Shown here: positions 37,501 to 46,358 of the stretch, piece by piece
How positions within the stretch are numbered: position 1 is the stretch's first letter
Layout: every line of letters starts with the position of its first letter
Assembly (NCBI RefSeq): GCF_002214185.1
Contig: NZ_CP022161.1
Span: 1,797,767-1,861,766 of the forward strand
Source of the DNA: Streptomyces capitiformicae
GTDB lineage: Bacteria > Actinomycetota > Actinomycetes > Streptomycetales > Streptomycetaceae
Length of the DNA: 64,000 bases
Direction of reading: 5' to 3'
Notes under the pieces: generated by a model
The model's database searches: none
Seen by the model: the letters and a program-made list of their open reading frames with translations, nothing else
Told to the model about the DNA's origin: nothing
Program-made: the position numbers and the translations under genes

Positions 37501-38706
37501 GTGATCACCGCGCTCGGTACGGGGACGGGGACGGAAGCCAAGCCATCGACGGCCCCCACGGCCGCCCCCGCACCCGCCCCCCGTTCCGCCAAGCCCGCGC
37601 CCGCCAACGCGCGGCTCGTCGGCAACCGGCTGCTCAGCCTGCCCGGGGCGGGGAAGGAGGTGCGCCGGTTCACCTTCGACACGAGCGGGACGGGACTGTC
37701 GTACGAGGCGGGCGACGCGCTCGGCGTACGGCCGGTCAACTCCCTCGGCCTGGTGACGGAATGGCTGGCCGCGACCGGGCTGGACGGGTCGGCTCCCGTC
37801 GAGGTGAACGGGGTTGGCGAGCTGCCCTTCGCCGAGGCGTTGCACAGGCATCTCGACATCACGCGGATCACCTCGGACCTGCTTCGCTTCGTCTCCGAAC
37901 GGACGCGGGACAACCGGGAGTTGAAGAAGCTGATGCGCCCGGACAACAAGGACGGGCTGGCGCAGTGGTCGTGGGGGCGGCAGGCCGTGGACGTGGTGGC
38001 CGAGTTCGCCGTACGGGCTTCCGCGCAGGAGTGGGCCGGGGTGTTCAAACGGCTCCAGCCCCGGCTGTACTCGATCTCGTCGAGCCCGCTCGTCGATCCG
38101 CAGCACATCTCGCTGACGGTCTCCGTCGTGCGGTACGAGAACCTCCACGGGCGCCCGCGCGGCGGGGTCTGCTCACCCTTCCTCGCGGACGGCGAGCAGG
38201 ACATGGAGGTGCTGGTGTTCGTGCAGCGCTCGCCGCACTTCCGGCCGCCGTCGGACCCCACGATCCCGATGGTCATGGTCGGCCCCGGCACCGGCGTCGC
38301 CCCCTTCATCGGCTTCCTCCAGGAGCGACAGGCCCTCGGTCACCGGGCGCCCAACTGGCTGTTCTTCGGCGAACAGCACCGGGCGACGGACTTCTACTAC
38401 GAGGAGGAGCTGACGGAGCTTCAGCAGGCGGGCGTGCTCAGCCGACTGGACACCGCCTTCTCCCGCGACCAGCGCGCCAAGGTCTACGTCCAGGACCGGA
38501 TGCGCGAGCACGGCCCCGAGCTGTGGCACTGGCTCCAGGACGGCGCCCGCTTCTACGTCTGCGGCGACGCCGCCCGTATGGCGAAGGACGTCGACCAGGC
38601 GCTGCGGGACATCGCGATCACGCACGGAGGGCTGAGCGAGGGCGAGGCCGCCGCGTATGTGAAGCAGCTGGCGAGCGAGAAACGGTACGTGCGGGACGTG
38701 TACTGA
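34528..38706 (+). CDS. Assimilatory nitrate reductase fused to a diflavin reductase
   Basis: A 1392-residue polypeptide. Residues 10-710 are a molybdopterin nitrate reductase: the 4Fe-4S site [15 protein letters not shown] and RLCTKG, then [35 protein letters not shown] and [20 protein letters not shown]. From about residue 855 there is a flavodoxin domain ([20 protein letters not shown]), an FAD domain ([17 protein letters not shown]) and an NADPH site ([18 protein letters not shown], residue about 1250) ending [17 protein letters not shown], as in sulfite reductase flavoprotein alpha. The enzyme would reduce nitrate with NADPH alone. Residues about 724-771 come from dispersed repeats and form the linker between the halves. 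Translation starts at GTG 34528. Confidence 0.92.
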   Translation: MAAQGPPSTTTQVRTVCSYCGVGCGMLLDVGMGPDGRRTVLKATGDKSHPANFGRLCTKGATTADMLAAPGRLTTALVRDDRGDEPVPTPVAAAIAETARRLRAIIDEHGPDAFAFYVSGQMSLEAQYLANKLAKGFIRTNQIESNSRLCMASAGTGYKLSLGADGPPGSYEDLDKADVFLVIGSNMADCHPILFLRMMDRVKAGAKLIVVDPRRTATAEKADLFLQIRPGTDLALLNGLLHLLHADGHTDPEFIAAYTEGWEAMPDFLAEYPPASVSEITGLAEDDIREAARLIGEAEEWTSCWTMGLNQSTHGTWNTNALVNLHLATGAICRPGSGPFSLTGQPNAMGGREMGYMGPGLPGQRSVLVDEERAFVEELWGLAPETLRKDGVGKGTVEMFQKMADGEIKACWIICTNPVASVANRKTVIEGLEAAELVVTQDVFADTETNAYADVVLPGALWTESEGVLINSERNLTLAAPAADPPGEAMADWRIIAAVAREMGFEKGFSYDSAEQVFEEIKQAWNPKTGWDLRGVTYERLGSTTVQWPAAEQDGPARNPIRYVDEDGGLTFPTASGLAVFHARPHMPAAEMPDDDYPFVLNTGRLQHQWHTLTKTGKVAKLNKLNPGPFVEVHPRDAEELGIAEGDSVEVASRRGRAVLPAVVTDRVRPGCLFAPFHWNDLFGEYLSINAVTSDAVDPLSFQPELKVCAVGVTKVSSPPPPLPVPPPLSASLERGNPHPGAAVPSTPLLGAAPPDPRRPSASSSNAGQAELVRSGATMAVLGLEPAPPPVLSAQERQYLTGFLAGLGSGVSGVPVLPADAPFTPEHALWVNGVLAGMYSRAAAPAVVEPAGREVVVLWASQTGTAEEFAVAAAEHLGAAGHRATLIGMDETEPGRLPHGADLLLITSTFGDGDAPDNGSGFWEALAHREAPRLDGVRYAVLAFGDSSYDDFCGHGRRLDARLDELGAVRLAPRTDCEPDYEPSADAWLDQVITALGTGTGTEAKPSTAPTAAPAPAPRSAKPAPANARLVGNRLLSLPGAGKEVRRFTFDTSGTGLSYEAGDALGVRPVNSLGLVTEWLAATGLDGSAPVEVNGVGELPFAEALHRHLDITRITSDLLRFVSERTRDNRELKKLMRPDNKDGLAQWSWGRQAVDVVAEFAVRASAQEWAGVFKRLQPRLYSISSSPLVDPQHISLTVSVVRYENLHGRPRGGVCSPFLADGEQDMEVLVFVQRSPHFRPPSDPTIPMVMVGPGTGVAPFIGFLQERQALGHRAPNWLFFGEQHRATDFYYEEELTELQQAGVLSRLDTAFSRDQRAKVYVQDRMREHGPELWHWLQDGARFYVCGDAARMAKDVDQALRDIAITHGGLSEGEAAAYVKQLASEKRYVRDVY
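36700..36842 (+). repeat. Composite dispersed repeats forming the linker of the nitrate reductase
   Basis: Two elements lie back to back inside the coding sequence. The first contains CCCACTCTCGGCTTCGCTCG followed by AGCGGGGGAACCCCC (about 36705-36745). The second contains GGGGGCTGCGCCCCCAGACC followed by GCCTTCGGCCTCGTCCTCAA and ACGCCGGACAGGCTGA (about 36778-36840). Both match elements that I know as abundant between Streptomyces genes. The frame stays open across both, giving a Pro/Ser/Ala-rich linker. Confidence 0.7.
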
Positions 38707-38894
38707 GCGCATGGGCTCTGCCCGGCTCAGCTCCAGCCCTGCTGCCACGCGTGGAGGGCGGCTGCGATGGGGTCCCGCGCGAGCGAAACCGAGCGCAGGG
38801 GAGAGTGGGCGCCCAGCTACCAGGGCCGGAAGCCCCGGAGTGACCCGGCCGGTGCTCGTGGTGGGGCGTCGGTCGCGCAGAACGGGCGTACGAC

Positions 38895-39566
38895 TCACAC
38901 GTCCTGCGTGCCGCCGTACCAGCGCCACTCGGTGAGCCGTGGGCGGCCGGGGAGGGCGGCTCGGCCGGTGGCCCACAGCAAGGTTTCCCAGGGGTCGCCG
39001 TCGAGGGGAACATGAGGGAAGAGCCGCTTCAGGGCCCGCTCGCACAACTCCCCCGGTGGCGACCACTCCAGGCCCAGTCCCTGGGCGATGTCATGGGTGT
39101 GGACGGCGGTCTCGACGACGGCCATGGCGGCGAAGCCCTCGGGGCCCGAGGGGCCGAAGACGTGGTAGGCGGTTGTGGTCGAGGGAGCGGCGGCCAGGAC
39201 GGCGGTGAGCAGACCGCCGCACGCCTCCACGACGGTCAGGAGGCCCTCGGGACCCGCCGTACGTTCGACGAAGAACACGTTCGCCGGTCCGCCGATTCGG
39301 TCGCTGCTCGTCCGGAACGGCAGCAGCCCGGTCAGCGGCGGCCGCGCGAGCCCGAACCTCGCGGCGTAGGTGAACAGGTCGTCGGCGAGATGTTCGAGCG
39401 TTTCCCAGCACGTCCAGTCGAGGGTGCCCGCCTTGGCATCCCACGGGTCGCCGTTCCCCGCCCGGGGGGCCGCCTTCCTCAGGGTGCCGACCGCGAGGGC
39501 GACGACTCGGCGCACGTCCTCACCACCGAGACCATCCACACCGTCGACCGCCTTCTCCACGCCGCC
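38895..39566 (-). CDS. Maleylpyruvate isomerase / mycothiol-dependent DinB-fold family protein
   Basis: A protein of about 223 residues with the four-helix DinB-like fold of mycothiol-dependent enzymes. The family segments are DWTCWETLEHLADDLFTYAA (metal-binding His), and VVETAVHTHDIAQGLGLEWS, where the second conserved HxxD-type cluster lies. Members act in thiol-dependent isomerisation or detoxification with mycothiol; the substrate cannot be told. ATG 39566 is one of several possible starts (no strong ribosome site). Confidence 0.75.
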   Translation of the reverse strand, partial: GGVEKAVDGVDGLGGEDVRRVVALAVGTLRKAAPRAGNGDPWDAKAGTLDWTCWETLEHLADDLFTYAARFGLARPPLTGLLPFRTSSDRIGGPANVFFVERTAGPEGLLTVVEACGGLLTAVLAAAPSTTTAYHVFGPSGPEGFAAMAVVETAVHTHDIAQGLGLEWSPPGELCERALKRLFPHVPLDGDPWETLLWATGRAALPGRPRLTEWRWYGGTQDV

Positions 39567-39728
39567 CATGTGGAAGATCGTAACCACGCTCGGTCGGCTC
39601 CCCCCAAAGCCGGGGGCTTTACCATCTCTTTACAACTGACCCCCTGGCTGCCTCGTCTCTCCCTGCGATCTGCAACGCCACCGCCCGCCGGGTCACCGGG
39701 TGGGCGGCCAGACGAGAGAGAGCCACTC

Positions 39729-40147
39729 ATGCGCCGAACTGTCCTGAGTGCGACGGCACTTGCCTGCACCGCCGTACTGGCGGGCGCGCTGCCCGCCTTC
39801 GCCGACGGGGCGAGCCCGGTCCCCTCGCCCGTGACGGCCACCAAGACCCCGAGCCCGTTCCCGTCCACCGCCGCCCCGACCGAAGCCCCGCCCACCGCCG
39901 AGCCCTCCAAGGTGCCGCCCACCGTCGAGCCCTCGGCCCTGCCCACGGAGGACCCCGGCGACAGCGCCGCGACCCCGGTGCCGAGCCAGGTCTCCGTCGT
40001 CCCCAGCGGCGCGCCCGACACCGGTGCGGCGCCGGTGTCGGCAAAGTCCGGGACCGGGGGCGTACTCGCCGGGGCGGGTGCCGCCGTGGTGCTGGTCGGT
40101 GGCGGCGCGGCAGTCGTCCTCGTACGGCGCCGGCGGGCGAACGAGGC

Positions 40148-40151
<4 letters not shown>
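39729..40151 (+). CDS. Secreted Pro/Thr-rich surface protein with C-terminal anchor
   Basis: A 140-residue protein with a signal peptide (MRRTVLSATALACTAVLAGA then LPAFADG), a long Pro/Ser/Thr/Glu-rich stalk, and a C-terminal sorting-like region: a short APDTGAAP motif, a helix GGVLAGAGAAVVLVGGGAAV and a basic tail VRRRRANEA. The motif resembles LPXTG-like sortase signals but is not canonical. Its stop overlaps the class F sortase gene start (ATGA), so it is the obvious substrate of that sortase. The Pro/Thr-rich stalk is a typical target for protein O-mannosylation, and a mannosyltransferase gene lies 2 kb downstream. Confidence 0.8.
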
Positions 40152-40872
<721 letters not shown>

Positions 40873-40876
<4 letters not shown>

Positions 40877-41373
40877 AACGGTCCCGCGAAAAGGCCGCGT
40901 CCGAACTGTTCGCCGCCCTCTATCCGCGCCTCGCCGGCTGGTGCCGCCGACTCGTCGACGACGACGAGACGGCCCACGAGATCGCGTCGGAGGCGTTCAC
41001 CCGCCTGTGGGCCCGTTGGACGTCCGTGGCGGAGCCCCACGGTTTCCTCTACGTGACCGCGGCCAACCTCGTACGGGACCACTGGCGGGGGCTCGAACGC
41101 GAGCGCAGGGCGATGCACCGCGCGACAGCCGAAGCCGCGGTCCGCCCGCCGGCCGACCACACCGAACAGAACGATCCCTCGGTACGCCTGCTGGTGCAGT
41201 CGCTGCCGGAACGGCTGCGCGTGCCGATCCTGTTGCACTACTACGCTGACATGCCGATCCGGGAGGTGTCCGTGCTGACCGGACGCAAGGAAGGAACCGT
41301 CAAGGCCGACCTCCACGCGGCCCGCGAACTGCTCCGCGCCCACCTGAGGAGAAGCCTTGATCACACACTCTGA
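40873..41373 (+). CDS. ECF-type sigma factor
   Basis: A 166-residue sigma factor with region 2 (ELFAALYPRLAGWCRRLVDD, EIASEAFTRLWARW, FLYVTAANLVRDHWRG) and region 4 (VQSLPERLRVPILLHYYADM, PIREVSVLTGRKEGTVKADL). It starts with TTG 40873, overlapping the sortase stop, with GGAG at a suitable distance. Its product presumably controls this operon or other surface genes. A membrane protein gene overlaps its end and may act as its regulator. Confidence 0.88.
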
Positions 41374-41818
41374 CGACGGTCCGGAGTTCGAGCCCGACGA
41401 CCCCCTCGCCGTCATCCTGCGACCGCCTTCCGACCGGCTCGGCCCACCGCCCGGCCGCTACGAAGCGGTCCGCCGCGCCGCGGCCCGCCGCCGCCTGCTC
41501 CGCACGGCAGCCGGAGCCGCCGCCACCTGCGCCGCCGCCGCTCTCATCGCGGTCCCCCTGTACCTCTCCCGGCCCGCCTCCCCGACGCCCCCTTCAGCCC
41601 CACCCCCTCCGACCAGCCCCACGATGCCGCCCTCGCCCACCGCCTCCGAGCCCACCGAGAATCCGGTGACCGTGACCCCCTCGACCATTCCGTCCGACCC
41701 CACCGAGGAACCCGCACCCATCAAGTCGGCCACCCCCACCGGCACCCCCATGCCGTCCCTCGCCCCGACGACACCCCCGGTCGCGTCCATCGATCCCTCG
41801 GCGCGGCCATCGGCCTAG
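41357..41818 (+). CDS. Membrane protein with Pro/Thr-rich exterior, possible anti-sigma factor
   Basis: A 153-residue protein starting from TTG 41357 (excellent GAGGAG site) inside the sigma-factor gene. A cytoplasmic N-terminal part (DDPLAVILRPPSDRLGPPPG, RYEAVRRAAARRRLLRTAAG) is followed by one membrane helix (AAATCAAAALIAVPLYL) and a Pro/Thr/Ser-rich extracellular tail. There is no zinc-binding HxxxCxxC of canonical ZAS anti-sigma factors. The gene order (sigma factor, then overlapping single-pass membrane gene) is that of sigma/anti-sigma pairs, so I infer this role. The 220 bp that follow carry no gene. Confidence 0.75.
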   Translation: MITHSDDGPEFEPDDPLAVILRPPSDRLGPPPGRYEAVRRAAARRRLLRTAAGAAATCAAAALIAVPLYLSRPASPTPPSAPPPPTSPTMPPSPTASEPTENPVTVTPSTIPSDPTEEPAPIKSATPTGTPMPSLAPTTPPVASIDPSARPSA

Positions 41819-42038
41819 GGGCACCACCTGCGCCGAACTCGCCCGCGCCTACCGGCAGTCCACCGGCGCCCCCTGGCTCCAGCCTCGCGCGGGCCGTCGC
41901 CGGAACCACCCTCGACACCATCGCCGGAACCCTCGACCGGACCCGCGGCCCGCCCCCCCGACATCGCCCTCCTTCCCCTGGTCGGCGGCCAATGGCATCC
42001 GGGTCCGCAGGGCCCACGCGCACGGTGGGGGGCCGGGT

Positions 42039-43763
42039 TCAGATCCAGGTGTCGAGCCACATCCTCGTCCGCCAGTCGGGGTACGGGATCGTCTGCCCGG
42101 CGTAGACCGGGAAGAAGTAGATGAAGTTCCAGGCGATGAGGAGGACGATCACGCCCACGGCCATCGCGCCCGGTACGCGGCGTTTCTCGCCCGCTCCCGG
42201 CGGGCCCAGCAGCGCTCCCAGCATCATCGTGACGGCCAGGCACAGGTAGGGCACGAAGACGACGGCGTAGAAGGCGAAGGCCGTGCGGTCCTGGTACAGG
42301 AACCAGGGCAGGTAACCGGCGCCCACCGCGCACAGGATGGCGCCGGCGCGCCAGTCGCGGCGCAGCGCCCATCGGTAGAGCAGATACACCAGGGCGAAGC
42401 ATGCCGTCCACCACAGCAGGGGTGTACCCAGGGCGAGGACCGCCTGCGAGCAGCCGGTGACCGCGTGGCAGCCTTCCTCTCCGGGCTCCGGCGACTGGTA
42501 GTGGAACAGCACGGGGCGGCCCAGGACCAGCCAACTCCAGGGATTTGACTCGTACTTGTGCCAGGCGTCCAGTCCCACATTGAACTGGTACACCGTGTAC
42601 TCGTAGTGCCAGAAGCTGCGCAGCGGAGCCGGGATCCACGACCACGTGCCACCGCGGCCGTCCGCCCAGTGGCGGCCGTAGCCGTTGTCGGACAGGAACC
42701 AGCCGCTCCACGTCACCAGGTACGTCACCATGGCGACCGGTACGACGGACAGCACCGACCAGCCGAGGTCCTTGCGCAACACCGCCCGGTACGGCCGGCG
42801 CGCTCCCGCCACGCGGCGGGAGGCGACGTCCCACAGTGCGGTGAGGATCAGGAAGAAGGCGAGGAAGTACAGGCCGTTCCATTTCGTCGCGGCCGCCAGT
42901 CCCAGGAAGAGGGCGGCCGCGAGCCGCCAGGGACGCCATCCCGTTCCGGCGCGTTCGCCGGTGACCTGGTCCGGGCGCGCATGGCCGTCCTCGTCCACCG
43001 GGAGGGCCGCCGCGAGCCGGGCTCGTGCGTGGTCCCGGTCGAGCAGCAGGCATCCGAACGCGGCGAGGACGAAGAACATGACGACGAGGTCCAGCAGAGC
43101 GGTACGGCTCATCACGTAGTGCAGACCGTCCAGCGCCATCAGGGCGCCGGCCAGACAGCCCAGCACGGTCGACCGGAACAGGCGGCGTCCTATTCGGCAC
43201 AGCATCAGCACCGACAACGTGCCCAGCACCGCCGTCATGAAGCGCCAGCCGAACGGGTTGAGGCCGAACATCCACTCCCCGAGGGCGATCACCCACTTGC
43301 CCATCGGAGGGTGCGCGACAAACGATCCGGTGTCGGAGAGCGAGATCACCTGAGGGTCCGCCAGAATCTGCGGGTCCGCGACCTTGCGGTCCGGCCAGGT
43401 GCCCTCGTAGCCGAGCCGCAACAGCGCCCAGGCGTCCTTGGCGTAGTACGTCTCGTCGAAGACGACGGCTCGCGGACGCCCGAGCTCCCAGAAGCGGATC
43501 GCCCCGGCTAATACGGCGACAAGTAGCGGCCCGAGCCAGCCCATCGCCTTCGCGACGCGATACGCCGGCGCCGGGCCGAGCCACATGCGCTCCCAAAGAC
43601 GCGTGGACGGCTCCGGAAACGGTGGGACCAGGAGCCTGCGGCTGTCGGTCCGGGGGCGCCCGACGTATCCGAACAGACGCAGCCGGCCCTTCCAGTCGTC
43701 GGGTGCCGTCGTCGAACGGGTGCCATCAGGAGCTGGGGAACGCGGCGCGCTGCTACTCGTCAC
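42039..43763 (-). CDS. pmt: Protein O-mannosyltransferase (GT39)
   Basis: A 574-residue polytopic membrane enzyme of the PMT family, moving mannose from polyprenyl-phosphate mannose to Ser/Thr of secreted proteins. The catalytic DE pair is in VVFDETYYAKDAWALLRLG, followed by SFVAHPPMGKWVIALGEWMF, HYVMSRTALLDLVVMFFVLA and many hydrophobic helices; the C-terminal region has YLPWFLYQDRTAFAFYAVVF. It starts with GTG 43763 and is convergent with the surface-protein operon ending at 41818, whose Pro/Thr-rich products are plausible substrates. In other Streptomyces it usually sits next to rsmI, which is absent here. Confidence 0.93.
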   Translation of the reverse strand: MTSSSAPRSPAPDGTRSTTAPDDWKGRLRLFGYVGRPRTDSRRLLVPPFPEPSTRLWERMWLGPAPAYRVAKAMGWLGPLLVAVLAGAIRFWELGRPRAVVFDETYYAKDAWALLRLGYEGTWPDRKVADPQILADPQVISLSDTGSFVAHPPMGKWVIALGEWMFGLNPFGWRFMTAVLGTLSVLMLCRIGRRLFRSTVLGCLAGALMALDGLHYVMSRTALLDLVVMFFVLAAFGCLLLDRDHARARLAAALPVDEDGHARPDQVTGERAGTGWRPWRLAAALFLGLAAATKWNGLYFLAFFLILTALWDVASRRVAGARRPYRAVLRKDLGWSVLSVVPVAMVTYLVTWSGWFLSDNGYGRHWADGRGGTWSWIPAPLRSFWHYEYTVYQFNVGLDAWHKYESNPWSWLVLGRPVLFHYQSPEPGEEGCHAVTGCSQAVLALGTPLLWWTACFALVYLLYRWALRRDWRAGAILCAVGAGYLPWFLYQDRTAFAFYAVVFVPYLCLAVTMMLGALLGPPGAGEKRRVPGAMAVGVIVLLIAWNFIYFFPVYAGQTIPYPDWRTRMWLDTWI

Positions 43764-43828
43764 CGGGTGACCTTAACGGTGGCCTGTGCACCATGGACGT
43801 ACGAGGCGGCACTCGGCGAAGGGACCGG

Positions 43829-44290
43829 GTGACGCGAGAGTGCGCGATCATCGAAGCGCCTTCCGTGCTCGGGCCGCGCCCGTCCGGTGTCCAGGACCTG
43901 CCCTCGGCCCTGCTCGATGCCGGTCTGCTCGATCACCCCGGGGCGGTACGGGCCGACCGCGTCGAAGCCCCGCCGTACGACCCGCGGCGGGACGCCGCCA
44001 CGGGTGTCCTCAACCCTGTCGGCATCGCCGAGTACTCCGTCCGGCTCGCCGACGCGGTCGGCGGCGCCCTGGACGCGGGCCGCTTTCCGGTGGTCCTCGG
44101 CGGCGACTGCAGCATCCTGCTCGGCAACCTCCTCGCCCTGCGCCGCCGCGGTCGCCACGGTCTGCTGTTCCTCGACGGCCACACCGACTTCTACCAGCCG
44201 TCGGCGGAGCCGACAGGCGAGGCGGCCTCGATGGAACTCGCCCTGGCCACGGGCCGCGGGCCCCGACCCCTCACCGACCCAGTCCGCGAC
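43829..44290 (+). pseudogene. Truncated arginase/ureohydrolase-family gene
   Basis: The frame starting near GTG 43829 (or ATG 43793) reads ECAIIEAPSVLGPRPSGVQD, GVLNPVGIAEYSVRLADAVG and VVLGGDCSILLGNLLALRRR, LLFLDGHTDFYQPSAEPTGE, the first metal-binding half of the arginase fold. Homology stops at about 44285, before the second metal-binding DxDxD motif, where an unrelated sequence begins. It is therefore a truncated gene. Confidence 0.75.
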
Positions 44291-44501
44291 CGGCCGGCAG
44301 TCGGTGACCGGTGTGTCCGTCCAGCGGGGAGACCGGGTCACCGTGCGGTTCATCTCGGGCAACGGTCATGGGCATGATCCGGTGGTCGGCCCGGCCGGCG
44401 ACGGCACCCTGCAACTGGGCATGACCGACGCCGCCGGGGCCTGCTCCCAGGACAACAAGCGCACGATGACCGTCCAGGTCAGCGTCACCCGCCAGGGCTG
44501 A
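44290..44501 (+). pseudogene. C-terminal fragment of an unidentified secreted-type gene
   Basis: In a different frame from the arginase remnant, the sequence reads QSVTGVSVQRGDRVTVRFIS, GNGHGHDPVVGPAGDGTLQL and KRTMTVQVSVTRQG before a stop at 44501. It looks like the last 65-70 residues of a beta-rich extracellular domain and has no start of its own. It is fused to the arginase remnant by what seems to be a deletion junction near 44285. Confidence 0.5.
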
Positions 44502-44598
44502 CCCACGGCTTCTGTCCTGGCTGCGGCGTTGTCGTTGGTCGCTGTTAGTGTCCGGGCCGGGGATGGTTCGACGCGTGCGAAGTGCGGGGGTGGGGGCG

Positions 44599-45762
44599 AT
44601 GAGCATGTTGGCTTGTCCGCTGTGTGGCCGGCAGGTGATGGCGACCCGGCAGGGTTTGGCCCGGCATCAGCGGGCGGAGGGCCAACCGTGTCTGCCGGAG
44701 AGCGGCATGGCGATCAATACGCCCGCGCTCGGCTGTGCGGCGGTGGCCGTCAGCCTGGTGGCGGCGGTCGTACTCGCTTCGTGGACGGTGTTGTGGGTGG
44801 GTCTGCTCGCCTCGTTGGGCGCGGTCGTGTGGTGGGCCGGCTTCAGCCCCGCCGCCCGGGTGGCCGCCGCCGATCGGCGTGCGATCCAGGCGGTCGAGGA
44901 AGGGGCCGCCTCGTCAGCCGGTGTGACGCCGCCGGTGCGGGACGTCGCGCAGGAGGCGAAGCGGCTGCTGGAGGAGTTGCCGCCGCTCGGTTCGACGGTC
45001 GAGGACGCGGTCGCCGCCTGCATGACCCGCTTGGGTCCCTTCGACCCGCAGCCCCTCGCGGTGCGGTTCACCAAGCTGGCCCGGGCCCATGTCGCCGCCG
45101 ACGAATGGATACTCGGACTCGCTGTCGGGGTCGCGCGGGGTCCGTCCGACAACGGCGGGGCGCTGGCGATCGTCACCGACCGGGCGCTGGTGGTGAAGGA
45201 CCGGGACGTCGTCTACCGCGACGAGGAACCTGTGATCCAACCCGGCGAGTACGGCCGCCTCGACTCCGGCGCGCGCACCTTCCTCTTCACCTCCAACCAC
45301 GGGTTGGAGGTGGCCCTGACGGCGCGTGAACTCGCCGCCGACTCGCGCCGTACCGCTGTGATACCCGCGGGCCGGCCGCCGGAGCGGTTGATCCGGGAGG
45401 CCCGCGACGCGGAGCTGATCGCCGCCGAGTGGATGCGTTATCTCGGTTTCGCCGACGCGGTGGCCACGGCCGACGGCGCGGACGGCGGCATCGACGTGGT
45501 CAGCGCCCGGGCCGTGGCCCAGGTCAAGCTGGAGGGCAAGCCCACCGGCCGGCCCACCGTGCAGCAACTGCACGGCGTCGCCGTCCACGAAGGCAAGACG
45601 GGTGTCTTCTTCGCCGCCGCCGGCTACACCCCTCAGGCCCGCACATGGGCGCAGACCAGCGGTACGGTCCTGTTCCGCTTCGACCGCCAGGGCGCGGTCG
45701 AGCCGGTCAACGCGGCCGCCCACCAACTGCTGGCCGACGCCGACGCCCGCGGCCGGCAGTGA
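44599..45762 (+). CDS. Membrane-anchored Mrr-like restriction endonuclease with zinc finger
   Basis: A 387-residue protein with an unusual layout. Residues 4-32 form a CxxC-H-C zinc-finger-like motif (ACPLCGRQVMATRQGLARHQ, then EGQPC). Two membrane helices follow (LGCAAVAVSLVAAVVLASW, VLWVGLLASLGAVVWWAGF). A middle domain (residues 110-260) contains DEWILGLAVGVARGPSDNGG. The C-terminal domain is an Mrr-type endonuclease: RYLGFADAVATADGADGGID, then VVSARAVAQVKLEGKPTGRP, keeping the D...QxK catalytic pattern, and a C-terminal VFFAAAGYTPQARTWAQTSG. Mrr-type nucleases cut modified DNA or act in stress responses. A GGGGG ribosome site precedes ATG 44599. It is surrounded by gene remnants. Confidence 0.82.
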   Translation: MSMLACPLCGRQVMATRQGLARHQRAEGQPCLPESGMAINTPALGCAAVAVSLVAAVVLASWTVLWVGLLASLGAVVWWAGFSPAARVAAADRRAIQAVEEGAASSAGVTPPVRDVAQEAKRLLEELPPLGSTVEDAVAACMTRLGPFDPQPLAVRFTKLARAHVAADEWILGLAVGVARGPSDNGGALAIVTDRALVVKDRDVVYRDEEPVIQPGEYGRLDSGARTFLFTSNHGLEVALTARELAADSRRTAVIPAGRPPERLIREARDAELIAAEWMRYLGFADAVATADGADGGIDVVSARAVAQVKLEGKPTGRPTVQQLHGVAVHEGKTGVFFAAAGYTPQARTWAQTSGTVLFRFDRQGAVEPVNAAAHQLLADADARGRQ

Positions 45763-45775
45763 CACCGCGCCGGGT

Positions 45776-46110
45776 TCACCCTTCGAAGCGGTGGCCCAGG
45801 CCGGGCTCGGTGAGGAGACAGCGGGGGTGGGCGGGGTCTGCCTCCAGCTTGCGTCGCAGCTGCGGACGCGAGCGGTGCCTCACGGCGGACGGCGGCCCTC
45901 AGCCGGGCCGGCAGCTCGTCCATGCCGAACGGCTTGGTGATGTGGTCGTCGGCGCCGGCGTCGAGCGCGGCGGCCTTCTCCTCGGAGGCCTGGCGGGCGG
46001 AGAGGACGAGGATCGGTACGCGGGTCCAGCCGCGCAGCCCCTTGATGACGTCGACTCCGTCCATGTCGGGCAGCCCGAGGTCCAGCAGGACCTCCTCGGC
46101 GGCGACCGCG
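45776..46110 (-). pseudogene. KdpE-like response regulator with internal deletion
   Basis: On the minus strand, the receiver-domain part reads EEVLLDLGLPDMDGVDVIKG and ARQASEEKAAALDAGADDHI, then TKPFGMDELPARLRAAVRR. After a break at about 45865-45895 the last 28 residues of the effector domain follow in another frame (QLRRKLEADPAHPRCLLTEP, GLGHRFEG, stop at 45776). The DNA-binding helices between are missing, as is the N-terminus. It is a remnant of a KdpE/OmpR-type gene. Confidence 0.78.
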
Positions 46111-46317
46111 GTGACCATCGCCGCGCACAAGGCCGGCCAGCGGGGCTGGACGATCGCCTTCGGGGTGATCTCGGCGGTCTTCCTCGAGGGCAACCCCTTC
46201 GCCAACTTCCTCCGCTTCCTCCTCTTCGGCCAGGGCGAGGTCGCCCCGGTCACCCGGGAGGTCCGGCGCGAGGCGGAACCGGACCGCGCCCGCCGACCCC
46301 GCGTCCACACCGGCTGA
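46111..46317 (+). pseudogene. C-terminal fragment of a membrane protein gene
   Basis: The plus-strand frame AHKAGQRGWTIAFGVISAVF, LEGNPFANFLRFLLFGQGEV ends at 46317 with a basic tail. It has one hydrophobic helix and no start; its 5' end coincides with the breakpoint in the KdpE remnant. I cannot name the parent protein. Confidence 0.45.
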
Positions 46318-46358
46318 GACCCGGTGGCCTCCCGCGCTCCGCTCGTTAACCTTCAGGC

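Noticed and set aside
39990..40030. Canonical LPXTG sorting signal in the surface protein
   Set aside because: The motif is APDTG followed by a 15-residue spacer before the helix, so it is only LPXTG-like; I described it as non-canonical.
41819..42038. Extra gene between the membrane protein and pmt
   Set aside because: Open frames exist only because of high GC; none has a start with a ribosome site or a recognisable sequence.
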